Assembly: GCF_020166435.1 (NCBI RefSeq) | Contig: NZ_JAINZP010000028.1 | Location: 1 to 53,324, forward strand | Length of the DNA stretch: 53,324 nucleotides | Reading direction: 5' to 3' | Source of the DNA: Pectobacterium versatile | Lineage (GTDB): Bacteria; Pseudomonadota; Gammaproteobacteria; Enterobacterales; Enterobacteriaceae | Part shown: in pieces, positions 18,127 to 28,492 of the stretch | Numbering within the stretch: position 1 is the stretch's first letter | Layout of the letters: each line of letters starts with the position of its first letter | Program-made: the position numbers and the translations under genes | Notes under the pieces: model-generated | What the model was told of the DNA's origin: nothing | The model's database searches: none | Seen by the model: only the letters and a program-made list of their open reading frames with translations

Positions 18127-18655
18127 GCGCTCATCCTTAAGTGTTTAGGGGGTACTTAGGTCGTGTAGCACCACATCATAAACCAAAGTCGGGTGCGTAG
18201 GATGGTGCCGTCTGCCTTATTTTGCAAAAAATAGAAAGAGCCAGAAAACTGAATCTCTCGGTTATGTGACAGTTCCTCCATTTTGATTAAAAACTATTAC
18301 AGTCATAATAATCACAGATGGAATCTTGATGCGGGTCGCAAAAAAAACGTGTGAATTTGCTTTAATGAAACCATGTTTTACCATTGTAGGTATAACGTTT
18401 CTTTTTGGTGTTCGATAATCAATCAGCGTGGGGTGGTGCCATCATCATTTAATTAACAGTCCCGAGTGCTGAATGGGCAGTATTATTATGTGGTTTTTTA
18501 CTACAGAGAGTGTGCTGCTTTTTTATCAATAAGGGACGTGTCAATCTGCCACGACATTAAGAATAAAAGTACTTTTAAAGTATGCGATTAATATCGCAGG
18601 GTTTTGTGCGGATTTATTTTGTTATTTTAATAATTAAAAAATACTGAGGGATGAA
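18127..18655. promoter_or_regulatory. Divergent control region between outB and the pectate lyase gene
   Basis: About 530 bases, clearly AT-rich from 18260 onward. It should hold the outB promoter on one side and the pectinase operon promoter on the other. A candidate KdgR operator is listed separately. GTGTGA at 18349-18354 is a half-match to a CRP site, too weak to call. The last 20 bases give the lyase a GAGGG Shine-Dalgarno. Confidence 0.5.
18362..18383. promoter_or_regulatory. Candidate KdgR operator
   Basis: AATGAAAC (18364-18371), then CAT, then GTTTTA (18375-18380): an imperfect palindrome matching the KdgR consensus of the form AATGAAAC-N-GTTTCATT with one mismatch in the core arms. 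KdgR represses pectin-catabolic and out genes in soft-rot bacteria until ketodeoxygluconate is present. It lies about 270 bases before the pectate lyase start. Confidence 0.65.
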
Positions 18656-20224
18656 ATGTTTAGAATGGTTATTGGGACTGGTCGTTTACGCACCTGTGCG
18701 GTAGCTATTGCCTTTTCCGGGCTCGTGCTTTCCGGGTGTGATAATAGTCAGCAGCCCGTGGAAGAAGCGGCTCCGCCAGATTTGCAGGTGAAAACGGCAC
18801 CGTTTGGCTGGGCTGCACAATATCATAATACGGATGGTAAGTTTTATGCGACGACGGGGGGCGAGGGTGCGCATGAAAATAGCATTTATGTCGTCACCAG
18901 CCGTCAGGAATTAAAAGACGCATTAAATAATATCCGCAGCCCTCGTTATATCGCCGGTGATGCCGATGCGGAATTGAAGGCGAAGTTAGAGCCCAAAATT
19001 ATCTACTGGCAAGGCACGGTTCGCGGCGATGATTTAGGTAATGGACGCTATGCGGATGCTGAATATTACAAAACCAAGCCGAATAAAACGACGTTTGATT
19101 TTGATTTATACGTCAAAGCGTTCGACCAGGATTATATGGCGCAGTTGAAAGCGACGGCGGATGCTGGCGGCAGCGATGCGGCGGCGGCTAGCGCTGAACT
19201 TAGCCTGCTTAAAAAGCAAAATGGTCAACGCTCGCAGTATGCCAACAACCAGAAGGCGCAGATTCAATTTCAGGTCCCGCCGAATACCACGATTTTAGGT
19301 GTGGGTAGCGAAGCGAAACTGGTAGAAGGCTATTTATCCCTCAACACCTTAAGTCACACGTTCGGCAAAACGGATAACAGCAATATCATTATCCGTAATA
19401 TTACGTTTCAGGCACCGCGTGACTTTGCTCCGGCTTGGGATGCTGGCGACGGTGATAAAGGGAACTGGAATGCGCGTTATGATTCCGTGTCGATTAACGC
19501 CAGCAAAAATGTCTGGGTCGATCACTGTACCTTTACGGATGGTGAACATCCTGACTATCAGGAACCGGTGCTGTTTGGCAAGCATATCCAGCGCCACGAC
19601 GGCTTGCTGGATATCGAAGACGGTGCTGACTACCTGACGATTTCCTACAACATTTTCGCCCAACATGACAAAACGGTATTAATTGGCTCCGGCGATGGTG
19701 ATAAAGGGGAATACCGAATCACTTTTGAAGGGAATTTATGGGACAACAGCGTGCAGCGTTCACCGCGTGTACGCTTTGGTCAGGTGCATTTGCTCAATAA
19801 CTACCATCGCGGGGCAACGGATACGAATTACCCCATTCTCTATGCCATTGGGATGGGCTTCGATTCATCCATTCTTTCCGAAAGTAACGTGTTTAATTTC
19901 CAGGGCGGTGGTGCGGATGAAAATCTGATCATCGGTGCCTACAAGGGAAGCAAATTTAAAGACAACGGCTCCTGGTTCAATGGCAATCCGGCAAGCAATT
20001 TGAATCAAATCGCAGTAGACAAATGCAGTGCATTGCAAGAAGCCGAGAAGGCCGCCGCCACGAGTTCTGGGAAAGCCGTACCGGCATGGGCGCTGGAAAC
20101 CTGCACCAATGAATTGGAATGGAGTCCGCCTTATACATATAGCGCTGGGAAATCCATCGCCGCCGTTGAGAAATACGTTCTGGACAATGCTGGTGCGGGG
20201 AAATTGGATATTTCTCTGCCGTAG
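18656..20224 (+). CDS. Pectate lyase, polysaccharide lyase family 1, with lipoprotein signal
   Basis: A 522-residue PL1 enzyme that cleaves polygalacturonate by beta-elimination. Conserved segments are SNIIIRNITF, NVWVDHCTFTDG (the vWiDH calcium-site motif), HDGLLDIEDGADYLTISYN, FAQHDKTVLIGSGD and VQRSPRVRFGQVHLLNNYHR (with the catalytic Arg). It is longer than the secreted PelA-C type (about 350), having insertions in the N-terminal half. The N-terminus is a lipoprotein signal peptide with lipobox LSGC and Cys28, followed by Asp29-Asn30-Ser31. Asp after the Cys keeps lipoproteins from the Lol pathway; pullulanase, a type II secreted lipoprotein, starts the same way. So this enzyme may be a surface-anchored Out substrate. 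It heads a group with pehX and the out genes. Confidence 0.92.
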   Translation: MFRMVIGTGRLRTCAVAIAFSGLVLSGCDNSQQPVEEAAPPDLQVKTAPFGWAAQYHNTDGKFYATTGGEGAHENSIYVVTSRQELKDALNNIRSPRYIAGDADAELKAKLEPKIIYWQGTVRGDDLGNGRYADAEYYKTKPNKTTFDFDLYVKAFDQDYMAQLKATADAGGSDAAAASAELSLLKKQNGQRSQYANNQKAQIQFQVPPNTTILGVGSEAKLVEGYLSLNTLSHTFGKTDNSNIIIRNITFQAPRDFAPAWDAGDGDKGNWNARYDSVSINASKNVWVDHCTFTDGEHPDYQEPVLFGKHIQRHDGLLDIEDGADYLTISYNIFAQHDKTVLIGSGDGDKGEYRITFEGNLWDNSVQRSPRVRFGQVHLLNNYHRGATDTNYPILYAIGMGFDSSILSESNVFNFQGGGADENLIIGAYKGSKFKDNGSWFNGNPASNLNQIAVDKCSALQEAEKAAATSSGKAVPAWALETCTNELEWSPPYTYSAGKSIAAVEKYVLDNAGAGKLDISLP

Positions 20225-20274
20225 AACGTCTGTTCCAACGCATTATTTTTATCTGTAAACCCTCTGCCGATAGG

Positions 20275-20311
20275 TTTCGCTCTGTGGCAACGATCCTGCC
20301 GCAGGGCGAAA
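20275..20311 (+). terminator. Intercistronic hairpin between the lyase gene and pehX
   Basis: TTTCGCTCTGTGGCA at 20275-20289 pairs with TGCCGCAGGGCGAAA at 20297-20311 (15 pairs, two of them G-U) around a seven-base loop. No T-run follows, so partial read-through to pehX is likely, with the hairpin protecting the upstream RNA. Confidence 0.6.
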
Positions 20312-20348
20312 TACATCGGAAAATAATAGTAAAAATACAGGAAATGCT

Positions 20349-22328
20349 ATGACTGACTTTTTACCTCGTACCCGTCTTACGCTCTGCGCAACATTGGTCC
20401 TGAGCGGCCTGATTGCCGGATGCAGCGATAGCGACTCAACGCCGGATGTCGGTATTGATCGTTCCGCCGCGCCACAAAATCTTAAAGTGCCGACGTTGGC
20501 TTATGATGACAGCAGCGTGGTACTTGCCTGGGAAAAACCGACCAAACCAGCCGCTGGCATTAAGGATTACCGTGTCTACATGAATGGAACCTTGCTGGGC
20601 GGAACCATTGATAACCAGAACACCCATTCGCCGGCCAAGCCGTATATCGATAACTTCTACAATTCGATCGATACTGATAACTGGCATGTCCGCGTCAGCT
20701 TCCATAATTTCAAGGTGGCTAATCTGTCACCGGAAACGGAATACCGTTTCACGGTGCGTGCGCTTTATGACGACGGCAAAGAATCCGTTGATAGTGAAAC
20801 CGTCGTGCAGAAAACGACGGCGACGCCAGCTTCACTGAATGTGACCAACTATGGTGCGAAAGGGGATGGCGTAACCAACGACACGGTGGCGATTCAGAAG
20901 GCGATTGATGACTGTACGCCAGCCGCGTATCCGAAAGGATGTAAGGTCGTGGTTGAGGGGGGAACGTTTAAAACCGGCGCGCTGTTCCTGCACAGTGATA
21001 TGACGTTTGAAGTCGCGAAAGGTGCCATATTGCTGGGATCGGCAAACGGTGATGATTACCCGCTCGCTCGCGGCTACTATCTCTACCCTTACAGCTCACC
21101 TAAGTTGCCGAAGCGTCCGCCTTCTCTGATTAACATATTGGAAGCGGACGATCAGGGCAGTAGCCATGCAGGCACTTTTAAAAATATTCGTATCGTCGGG
21201 CAGGGGACAATTGATGGTAACGGCTGGACGCGTGGCATTAAAGCGGGTGATACAAACGTTATTGAAATTGATGAATTAAAAAATGAGTTGCCACTCTACC
21301 GTGCAAGCAAAGCCGCCAATGTTGGTAGTGACGGTATTCTGGCAAAAGATCAAACGGCAAAAGCTGTTGCTGACGGAATGCCGCTGGATGAGGCGTACAA
21401 AAACCGGCGATCCAGCCTGATGACGCTGCGCGGCGTAAGCAACATGTATTTGGAAGGGTTGACGATTCTGAACCCGGCTTACCACGGTGTGATGGTGCTG
21501 GAATCCGAGAATGTGGCCATGAATGCGTTGGTACATACGACGTATGATGCCAATAATGCGGATGGTATTGAATTCGGCAACAGCCAGAACGTCATGGTAT
21601 TCAATAACTTTTTTGACACAGGTGATGACAGCGTAAACTTTGCGGCGGGATACGGTGCCGAAGTCACTACGCTCGGGCAAAAAGCGCAGAGCGGTGCCTG
21701 GATCTTCAATAACTACTTCCGCCGTGGGCATGGTGCGGTGGTCACGGGTAGCCATACCGGTGCCTGGATTGAAAAAATTGTTGCTGAAGATAACGTAATG
21801 AATAAGACGGATGTTGGCCTGCGCATGAAGAGTCGCCCCTATTATGGTGGCGGCTCGCGTGACGTGGTATTCCGTAATAACGCGATGCGTGATATTGTCA
21901 ACGAGCCGTTTGTGTTCACGATTAAATATAAAGCGGACGTGAACGATACCCAGCCTGCCGCTGAGCCCGCACAGTTCCGTGATGTGACCGTTTCCAACGT
22001 CACGGTTGATGGTACAGCGAAGAAAAACAGCATCCTGGTCGATGGGATGACCGTGGCTGAAATGGCTGATGCGTATAAGTTCTCTTTTGGACGCGATGCC
22101 TATCACCAAGGCTTGCATTTTGAGAATGTAAAATTCAAAAATGTAAAAGCGACGGACATTACGTTCCTGAAGAACAGTGAATTTAAAAATGTCATTTTTG
22201 AGAATGTACCGGGAGCCTGGAATTTCGGTCATATTGAAAACATCAGGCTCGAAGACCGTGTAAATAAGGATGCCGCGCTGACGACCAGCGGTGATGAAAC
22301 CATCACCCGGGAAGCCGCAACGGAATAA
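20349..22328 (+). CDS. pehX: Exo-poly-alpha-D-galacturonosidase PehX (GH28)
   Basis: A 659-residue enzyme that releases digalacturonate or galacturonate from the end of pectin chains. A lipoprotein signal peptide comes first (lipobox IAGC, Cys25, then Ser26). Residues about 40-135 form a fibronectin type III domain (PQNLKVPTLAYDDSSVVLAWEKP to YRFTVRALYDDGKESV). The GH28 beta-helix follows from NVTNYGAKGDGVTNDTVAIQKAI. The active-site acids are in NADGIEFGNS and FDTGDDSVNF, with SHTGAW and RMKSRP as the conserved His and Arg/Lys loops. It is longer than the Dickeya enzyme (about 600). A Ser after the Cys predicts outer-membrane sorting. Whether it is truly lipidated or the peptide is only a Sec signal is not settled by sequence. 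Confidence 0.9.
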   Translation: MTDFLPRTRLTLCATLVLSGLIAGCSDSDSTPDVGIDRSAAPQNLKVPTLAYDDSSVVLAWEKPTKPAAGIKDYRVYMNGTLLGGTIDNQNTHSPAKPYIDNFYNSIDTDNWHVRVSFHNFKVANLSPETEYRFTVRALYDDGKESVDSETVVQKTTATPASLNVTNYGAKGDGVTNDTVAIQKAIDDCTPAAYPKGCKVVVEGGTFKTGALFLHSDMTFEVAKGAILLGSANGDDYPLARGYYLYPYSSPKLPKRPPSLINILEADDQGSSHAGTFKNIRIVGQGTIDGNGWTRGIKAGDTNVIEIDELKNELPLYRASKAANVGSDGILAKDQTAKAVADGMPLDEAYKNRRSSLMTLRGVSNMYLEGLTILNPAYHGVMVLESENVAMNALVHTTYDANNADGIEFGNSQNVMVFNNFFDTGDDSVNFAAGYGAEVTTLGQKAQSGAWIFNNYFRRGHGAVVTGSHTGAWIEKIVAEDNVMNKTDVGLRMKSRPYYGGGSRDVVFRNNAMRDIVNEPFVFTIKYKADVNDTQPAAEPAQFRDVTVSNVTVDGTAKKNSILVDGMTVAEMADAYKFSFGRDAYHQGLHFENVKFKNVKATDITFLKNSEFKNVIFENVPGAWNFGHIENIRLEDRVNKDAALTTSGDETITREAATE

Positions 22329-22336
22329 GGCATTTT

Positions 22337-22358
22337 CCCCACGCCAATCGGCGTGGGG
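22337..22358 (+). terminator. Hairpin between pehX and outC
   Basis: CCCCACGCC, loop AATC, GGCGTGGGG: a perfect nine-base stem with a tetraloop, eight bases after the pehX stop and 20 bases before outC. There is no T-run, so it may attenuate or process transcripts that run from pehX into the out operon. Confidence 0.65.
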
Positions 22359-22378
22359 AGTATTATGGATGATTATCT

Positions 22379-23242
22379 ATGGCACGATTGCAAGCTTTCA
22401 AAGATCCGTCTTTTCATTCGTTGGTTGCCACTTTTCGGTCACTGCCAGCTCCGCTGATCCGACGTATTGTGTTGGGGCTGATTTTGCTGCTGATTTGTCA
22501 GCAGTTGGCTGTATTGACCTGGCGCTTTCTCCTACCCGAAGACTCACGCATTGTTGGCGTGTCGGTCACGCCTGCCCAGGCGAAAGAAAAGCCCGCAACG
22601 CCGGGTGATTTTACCTTATTCGGCCATGCCCCCGATGCAGATGCGTCTGCGGTTAACGACGCTGCATTATCCGGCGATATTCCGCTAACCTCGTTAAATA
22701 TCAGCCTGACTGGGGTGTTGGCGAGTGGAGACGCCAAGCGTTCGATTGCCATTATCGCTAAAGATAGTCAGCAATACAGTCGCAATGTCGGCGATGCCAT
22801 TCCGGGCTATGAAGCCAAAATTGTGACTATCTCTGCCGATCGTGTCGTGCTCCAGTATCAGGGGCGCTATGAGGCATTGCATTTGTATCAGGAAGAAAAC
22901 ACTGCCGACACGCCACAGTCTTCTGGCGCATTGAGTCAGGTGAAAGAAAAGATACAAAAAGATCCCTTCACGGCACAGGACTACCTCACTATTTCTCCTG
23001 TCACGGAAGAAGAAGTACTGAAAGGATATCAGTTAAACCCCGGCAAAAATCCCGATCTTTTTTACCGCGCAGGCTTGCAGGATAACGATCTCGCCGTGTC
23101 ATTAAACGGCATGGATTTACGCGATGCGGATCAGGCACAGCAGGCGATGGCGCAGCTGGCAGGGATGAGCAAATTTAATTTGACCGTCGAGCGTGATGGT
23201 CAACAGCAGAATATATATCTGGCATTGGATGGAGACCACTAA
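22379..23242 (+). CDS. outC: OutC, inner-membrane clamp protein of type II secretion
   Basis: A 287-residue GspC protein. It has a short cytoplasmic tail, one membrane helix (about residues 29-46, IVLGLILLLICQQLAVLT), a proline-rich linker, the periplasmic HR domain (LNISLTGVLASGDAKRSIAIIAKDSQ, GDAIPGYEAKIVTI), and a C-terminal PDZ domain (NPDLFYRAGLQDNDLAVSLNGMDL). The HR domain binds the first domain of OutD and the PDZ domain takes part in choosing substrates. It opens the outC-outO operon. Confidence 0.93.
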   Translation: MARLQAFKDPSFHSLVATFRSLPAPLIRRIVLGLILLLICQQLAVLTWRFLLPEDSRIVGVSVTPAQAKEKPATPGDFTLFGHAPDADASAVNDAALSGDIPLTSLNISLTGVLASGDAKRSIAIIAKDSQQYSRNVGDAIPGYEAKIVTISADRVVLQYQGRYEALHLYQEENTADTPQSSGALSQVKEKIQKDPFTAQDYLTISPVTEEEVLKGYQLNPGKNPDLFYRAGLQDNDLAVSLNGMDLRDADQAQQAMAQLAGMSKFNLTVERDGQQQNIYLALDGDH

Positions 23243-23243
23243 T

Positions 23244-25283
23244 TTGTTTAGCAAGGGACAGGGATTTTTTAAGCGTCAGGTTTTTTCGAAGAACAAAAAC
23301 CAATGGCTTGGTCAACTACGCCGCAAGAGTATGTTGTTGCTCAGCGGGAGCGTTTTGTTGATGGCGTCATCATTGGCGTGGAGCGCCGAATTTTCCGCCA
23401 GTTTTAAGGGCACGGATATTCAGGAGTTTATTAATACCGTCAGCAAGAATTTGAATAAGACGGTCATTATCGATCCGTCGGTCAGCGGAACGATTACCGT
23501 ACGCAGCTATGACATGATGAATGAAGAACAGTATTACCAGTTCTTCCTAAGCGTGCTGGATGTTTATGGATTCACCGTGATTCCGATGGATAACAACGTC
23601 CTGAAAATTATTCGCTCGAAGGATGCGAAATCGACGTCGATGCCGCTGGCGACGGATGAACAGCCGGGCATTGGCGATGAGGTGGTGACGCGCGTCGTGC
23701 CAGTCAACAACGTCGCTGCCCGTGATTTGGCACCGCTGCTGCGTCAGTTGAATGACAACGCCGGAGCTGGGAGCGTGGTACATTACGAACCGTCGAACGT
23801 GCTGCTGATGACTGGGCGCGCGGGTGTGATCAAGCGGCTGATGACGATTGTCGAACGGGTTGATCAGACCGGTGACCGGAATGTGACCAGCGTGCCGCTG
23901 TCTTACGCTTCTTCCACGGAAGTGGTGAAGATGGTGAATGAACTGAACAAGATGGATGAAAAATCTGCCTTGCCAGGTATGCTGACCGCTAATGTGGTGG
24001 CTGATGAACGAACCAACTCGGTGCTAGTGCGCGGAGAGCCGAATTCACGCCAGCGCGTGATTGATATGATCAAGCAGCTCGATCGCCAGCAGGCAGTGCA
24101 GGGCAATACCAAAGTCATCTATCTCAAATACGCCAAGGCTACCGATCTGGTCGAAGTGCTCACGGGCGTAGGCGACAGTATCCAAACCGACCAACAAAAC
24201 GCGCTGCCCGCGCTGCGCAAAGACATCTCGATTAAAGCACACGAACAAACCAACTCGCTGATTGTGAATGCGGCACCTGACATCATGCGTGACTTGGAAC
24301 AGGTGATTGCACAACTGGATATCCGTCGTCCGCAGGTATTGGTCGAAGCGATCATCGCGGAAGTACAAGATGCCGATGGGATGAATCTCGGCGTACAGTG
24401 GGCCAATAAAAATGCAGGGGTAACACAGTTCACCAATACAGGATTACCGATCACGACAATGATGGCGGGAGCGGACCAGTTTCGGCGTGATGGAACGCTT
24501 GGCACGGCAGCGACGAGTGCACTTGGCAGCTTCAACGGCATTGCCGCGGGCTTCTATCAGGGCAATTGGGGCATGCTGATGACGGCGCTGTCCAGCAATA
24601 GCAAGAACGATATTCTGGCGACGCCCAGTATTGTGACGCTGGATAATATGGAAGCGACGTTTAATGTCGGTCAGGAAGTGCCCGTATTGGCGGGTTCGCA
24701 GACGACATCCGGTGACAACGTTTTCCAAACGGTAGAGCGTAAAACGGTCGGTATCAAGCTGAAGGTGAAGCCGCAAATCAACGAAGGTGACTCCGTCTTG
24801 CTGGAAATCGAGCAGGAAGTCTCCAGCGTGGCAGATTCTGCCTCCAGCAGCAGCGCCGAATTAGGCGCAACATTCAATACACGTACTGTCAATAACGCAG
24901 TTCTGGTCAGTAGTGGTGAAACCGTCGTGGTGGGTGGGTTATTGGATAAAAGTACGCGTGAGTCCTCAAGTAAAGTCCCCCTGTTGGGCGATATTCCCAT
25001 TTTGGGATACTTGTTCCGTTCTAATAGTCAGGAAACGTCAAAGCGTAACCTGATGCTGTTTATCCGTCCTTCTATTATCCGCGATCGTAGCCAATACCAG
25101 AGTGCCTCTGCCAGTAAGTATCACTCATTTAACGCTGAAGAAGAGAAGCAGCGAAACGTGAGTAACGGTGAGGGAGGTCTTCTGGATAATGACTTGCTGC
25201 GCTTGCCGGAAGGTGGGAACGCCTATACGTTCCGTCAGGTGCAGTCCTCTATTGTAGCGTTCTATCCGGCGGACGGGAAATGA
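23244..25283 (+). CDS. outD: OutD, outer-membrane secretin
   Basis: The secretin that forms the outer-membrane channel. I choose the TTG at 23244, just after the outC stop, because GGAG lies nine bases upstream; the ATG at 23229 has no such site but cannot be excluded. This gives 679 residues, in the usual GspD range. The signal peptide ends LAWSA before [20 protein letters not shown] (N0 domain). Three N-repeats follow, with [18 protein letters not shown] and [20 protein letters not shown]. The secretin core carries [22 protein letters not shown] and EVPVLAG. The C-terminal tail contains the region recognised by OutS. Its end overlaps outE. Confidence 0.93.
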   Translation: MFSKGQGFFKRQVFSKNKNQWLGQLRRKSMLLLSGSVLLMASSLAWSAEFSASFKGTDIQEFINTVSKNLNKTVIIDPSVSGTITVRSYDMMNEEQYYQFFLSVLDVYGFTVIPMDNNVLKIIRSKDAKSTSMPLATDEQPGIGDEVVTRVVPVNNVAARDLAPLLRQLNDNAGAGSVVHYEPSNVLLMTGRAGVIKRLMTIVERVDQTGDRNVTSVPLSYASSTEVVKMVNELNKMDEKSALPGMLTANVVADERTNSVLVRGEPNSRQRVIDMIKQLDRQQAVQGNTKVIYLKYAKATDLVEVLTGVGDSIQTDQQNALPALRKDISIKAHEQTNSLIVNAAPDIMRDLEQVIAQLDIRRPQVLVEAIIAEVQDADGMNLGVQWANKNAGVTQFTNTGLPITTMMAGADQFRRDGTLGTAATSALGSFNGIAAGFYQGNWGMLMTALSSNSKNDILATPSIVTLDNMEATFNVGQEVPVLAGSQTTSGDNVFQTVERKTVGIKLKVKPQINEGDSVLLEIEQEVSSVADSASSSSAELGATFNTRTVNNAVLVSSGETVVVGGLLDKSTRESSSKVPLLGDIPILGYLFRSNSQETSKRNLMLFIRPSIIRDRSQYQSASASKYHSFNAEEEKQRNVSNGEGGLLDNDLLRLPEGGNAYTFRQVQSSIVAFYPADGK

Positions 25284-26776
25284 GCGACATTGCCTCCCAG
25301 ATGATAGAACTACGCCCCATATTGCCTTTCGCCTATGCGCGATCGCAGCAAATTTTGCTGTTGCAGGGGGAAAATGAGGCGAACCTTCAGACTATTTGTG
25401 TCTCACAGACGCTGCCAGCCGCTTTGCTGGAAGCGCGTCGAATTGCGGGCTGCTCGCTCAGGATCGAGCGAGTCACGGATGAAGAATTTGAGCGGCAGTT
25501 AGTCATTAGCTATCAGCGTGACTCGGAAGAAGCGCGCCGTATGATGGAGGACATCGGTAATGAGATGGACTTCTATACGCTGGTGGAAGAATTGCCAGAT
25601 AGCGACGATCTGCTCGATGCCGATGACGACGCGCCGATTATCCGCCTCATCAACGCGATGTTGACCGAAGCGATTAAGAATAAAGCGTCGGATATTCATA
25701 TCGAAACCTATGAGCGCTATTTGCTGATCCGTTTCCGTGTTGACGGTGTACTGCGTGAGATCTTGCGTCCACAGCGTAAGCTGGCTTCGCTGCTGGTATC
25801 GCGTATCAAAGTCATGGCAAAGCTGGATATTGCGGAAAAACGTATCCCACAGGATGGGCGCATGGCGCTGCGAGTGGGGGGACGGGCGATTGACGTGCGT
25901 GTGTCCACATTGCCGTCGAACTACGGTGAGCGCGTTGTGCTGCGTTTGCTGGATAAAAACAGCGTTAAGCTCGATCTTGAATTGTTGGGCATGTCGGAAC
26001 GCAATCGACAGTTGCTGGACGGCCTGATCCATCGCCCACATGGCATTATTCTGGTAACCGGCCCGACGGGGTCGGGGAAGAGTACCACGCTTTACGCCGC
26101 GCTCAGTCGCCTGAATGCCTCGGAACGTAACATCATGACGGTGGAAGATCCCATCGAGTATGAACTGGAGGGCATCGGGCAAACGCAGGTCAACACCAAG
26201 GTGGATATGACGTTTGCCCGCGGGCTGCGTGCCATTCTGCGTCAGGATCCGGATGTCGTGCTGGTGGGGGAAATTCGTGATGGTGAAACGGCGCAGATTG
26301 CCGTGCAGGCCTCGCTGACCGGTCACCTTGTGTTATCCACACTGCATACCAATAGTGCGCTGGGCGCACTGTCCCGTTTGCAGGATATGGGCGTCGAGCC
26401 TTTCCTGCTGTCAACTTCTCTGCTGGGCGTACTCGCGCAGCGTCTGGTCAGGACGCTGTGTTCTGACTGTAGCCAGCCACAGCTGGTCGATCCGGTTCAG
26501 GCTGAACAGATGGGGATCGCGCTCGGTACGCTGCTGCATAACCCCGTTGGCTGTCCGCAGTGTAGCTTTACCGGCTACCGAGGACGTATCGGCATTCATG
26601 AGCTGGTGCTGATTAATGACGACGTCCGTGCCGCGATCCACCGCAGTGACGGTGAAATGGCGATTGCGCAGATTCTGGGGGGAAGTCGAACCACCATCCG
26701 TCAGGATGGGCTGGATAAGGTACTGGCGGGGCTCACGACCTGGGAAGAAGTGATCCGCGTAACCAAAGAGGAATGA
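25280..26776 (+). CDS. outE: OutE, type II secretion ATPase
   Basis: A 498-residue GspE ATPase that drives pseudopilus assembly at the inner membrane. The N-terminal domain (for OutL binding) precedes [24 protein letters not shown]. Walker A is GPTGSGKST at residues 261-269, followed by the Asp box (TVEDPIEY), Walker B ([22 protein letters not shown]) and the His box ([13 protein letters not shown]). A zinc-binding tetracysteine motif is intact: Cys394-x-x-Cys397 and Cys425-x-x-Cys428. The ATG overlaps the outD stop by four bases. Confidence 0.95.
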   Translation: MSDIASQMIELRPILPFAYARSQQILLLQGENEANLQTICVSQTLPAALLEARRIAGCSLRIERVTDEEFERQLVISYQRDSEEARRMMEDIGNEMDFYTLVEELPDSDDLLDADDDAPIIRLINAMLTEAIKNKASDIHIETYERYLLIRFRVDGVLREILRPQRKLASLLVSRIKVMAKLDIAEKRIPQDGRMALRVGGRAIDVRVSTLPSNYGERVVLRLLDKNSVKLDLELLGMSERNRQLLDGLIHRPHGIILVTGPTGSGKSTTLYAALSRLNASERNIMTVEDPIEYELEGIGQTQVNTKVDMTFARGLRAILRQDPDVVLVGEIRDGETAQIAVQASLTGHLVLSTLHTNSALGALSRLQDMGVEPFLLSTSLLGVLAQRLVRTLCSDCSQPQLVDPVQAEQMGIALGTLLHNPVGCPQCSFTGYRGRIGIHELVLINDDVRAAIHRSDGEMAIAQILGGSRTTIRQDGLDKVLAGLTTWEEVIRVTKEE

Positions 26777-26777
26777 T

Positions 26778-28004
26778 ATGGCACAGTACCACTATCAGGC
26801 GCTGGATGCGCAGGGGAAAAAATGCCGTGGCACTCAGGAGGCCGATTCTGCCAGACAGGCGCGTCAGCTATTACGGGAGCGCGGGCTGGTGCCGCTGTCG
26901 GTTGATGAAAACCGAGGCGACCAGCAGAAATCCAGTTCTACAGGACTCTCCCTGCGCCGCAAAATTCGGCTCAGCACCTCAGATTTGGCGCTATTGACTC
27001 GCCAGTTGGCTACGCTGGTGGCGGCGTCGTTGCCGCTGGAAGAAGCGCTGGATGCGGTGGCAAAACAGAGCGAAAAGCCACAGCTGAGCCAGTTGATGGC
27101 GGCGGTACGCAGCAAGGTCATGGAAGGGCACTCGCTGGCCGATGCCATGAAATGCTTCCCCGGCAGCTTTGAACGGCTGTACTGCGCGATGGTCGCCGCA
27201 GGCGAGACGTCTGGTCACCTTGATGCCGTGTTGAACCGATTAGCGGACTACACCGAGCAGCGCCAGCAGATGCGCAGCCGCATTCAGCAGGCGATGATTT
27301 ACCCTTGCGTATTAACCGTGGTCGCGATTGCCGTGGTCAGCATTTTGCTGTCTGTCGTGGTGCCGAAAGTCGTCGAGCAATTTATTCATATGAAGCAAGC
27401 GCTGCCGCTTTCAACCCGCGTGTTGATGGGGATGAGTGATGCCGTGCGCACGTTTGGGCCGTGGATGCTGCTGGCATTGCTGGCGGGATTTATGGCGTTT
27501 CGCGTGATGCTGCGACAGGAAAAGCGGCGCGTCAGTTTTCATCGACGCCTGCTGCATTTACCGCTGATCGGACGCATAGCGCGTGGCTTGAATACGGCTC
27601 GTTACGCGCGGACGCTCAGTATTCTTAACGCCAGTGCGGTGCCGCTGTTACAGGCGATGCGCATTAGCGGCGATGTCATGAGCAATGACTATGCCCGCTA
27701 TCGGCTCTCTCTGGCGACGGATGCGGTACGAGAGGGCGTTAGCCTGCACAAAGCGCTGGAACAGACGGCGCTCTTCCCTCCAATGATGCGCCATATGATC
27801 GCCAGCGGTGAACGCAGCGGCGAGCTGGACAGCATGCTGGAACGGGCGGCGGATAATCAGGATCGGGAATTTAGTTCGCAGATGACGCTGGCGCTGGGGC
27901 TATTTGAGCCTCTACTGGTGGTCAGCATGGCGGCGGTGGTGTTGTTTATCGTACTCGCGATTTTACAACCGATTCTGCAACTGAATACGTTAATGAGTTC
28001 GTAA
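26778..28004 (+). CDS. outF: OutF, inner-membrane platform protein
   Basis: A 408-residue GspF/PilC-type protein with two repeated cytoplasmic helical domains ([21 protein letters not shown] and [24 protein letters not shown]) and three membrane helices, around residues 171-195, 223-245 and 375-400. It links OutE to the pseudopilus machinery. The ATG follows the outE stop by one base, with AGAGGAA as Shine-Dalgarno. Confidence 0.95.
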   Translation: MAQYHYQALDAQGKKCRGTQEADSARQARQLLRERGLVPLSVDENRGDQQKSSSTGLSLRRKIRLSTSDLALLTRQLATLVAASLPLEEALDAVAKQSEKPQLSQLMAAVRSKVMEGHSLADAMKCFPGSFERLYCAMVAAGETSGHLDAVLNRLADYTEQRQQMRSRIQQAMIYPCVLTVVAIAVVSILLSVVVPKVVEQFIHMKQALPLSTRVLMGMSDAVRTFGPWMLLALLAGFMAFRVMLRQEKRRVSFHRRLLHLPLIGRIARGLNTARYARTLSILNASAVPLLQAMRISGDVMSNDYARYRLSLATDAVREGVSLHKALEQTALFPPMMRHMIASGERSGELDSMLERAADNQDREFSSQMTLALGLFEPLLVVSMAAVVLFIVLAILQPILQLNTLMSS

Positions 28005-28036
28005 GAGAACCAACAATTGAATGAGGAAAAGTAAGG

Positions 28037-28492
28037 ATGCAACAGTCTCAGCGTGGTTATGGTCAGAGCGGTTATCGTCAGCGTGGTTTTACCCTGTTGG
28101 AAATTATGGTGGTCATCGTCATTCTCGGCGTACTGGCGAGTCTGGTGGTGCCTAATCTGATGGGGAATAAGGAAAAGGCGGATCGACAAAAAGCCGTCAG
28201 CGATATTGTGTCTCTGGAAAGTGCACTCGACATGTACAAGCTGGATAACAACCGCTATCCGTCCACAGAGCAGGGGCTGAAGGCGCTGGTGACGAAGCCG
28301 ACGGTACAGCCGGAACCGCGTAACTACCCAGCCGATGGCTATATTCGCCGCCTGCCGCAGGATCCGTGGGGCACGGACTATCAACTGCTGAACCCCGGCC
28401 AGCACGGCAAACTGGATATCTTCTCTCTGGGGCCAGATGGCATGCCGGGAACGGAAGATGATATCGGCAACTGGAATCTTGATAAAAAATAA
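28037..28492 (+). CDS. outG: OutG, major pseudopilin
   Basis: A 151-residue major pseudopilin. Its type IV prepilin leader (RQRG) is cut by OutO before FTLLEIMVVIVILGVLASLVVPNLM; Glu5 of the mature protein is present. The C-terminal part contains the calcium-binding loop region (GPDGMPGTEDDIGNW). It polymerises into the pseudopilus that pushes substrates through OutD. A stable hairpin follows the gene, which may keep this message more abundant than the minor pseudopilins. Confidence 0.95.
   Translation: MQQSQRGYGQSGYRQRGFTLLEIMVVIVILGVLASLVVPNLMGNKEKADRQKAVSDIVSLESALDMYKLDNNRYPSTEQGLKALVTKPTVQPEPRNYPADGYIRRLPQDPWGTDYQLLNPGQHGKLDIFSLGPDGMPGTEDDIGNWNLDKK

Noticed and set aside
18349-18371. CRP site near the KdgR box
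   Set aside because: Only one half-site (GTGTGA) is present; the second half does not match.
21276-22232. A 318-codon minus-strand frame
   Set aside because: Antisense to the conserved GH28 domain of pehX, with His- and Ile-rich shadow composition.
25499-26326. A 275-codon minus-strand frame
   Set aside because: Antisense to the ATPase core of outE; no independent signals.
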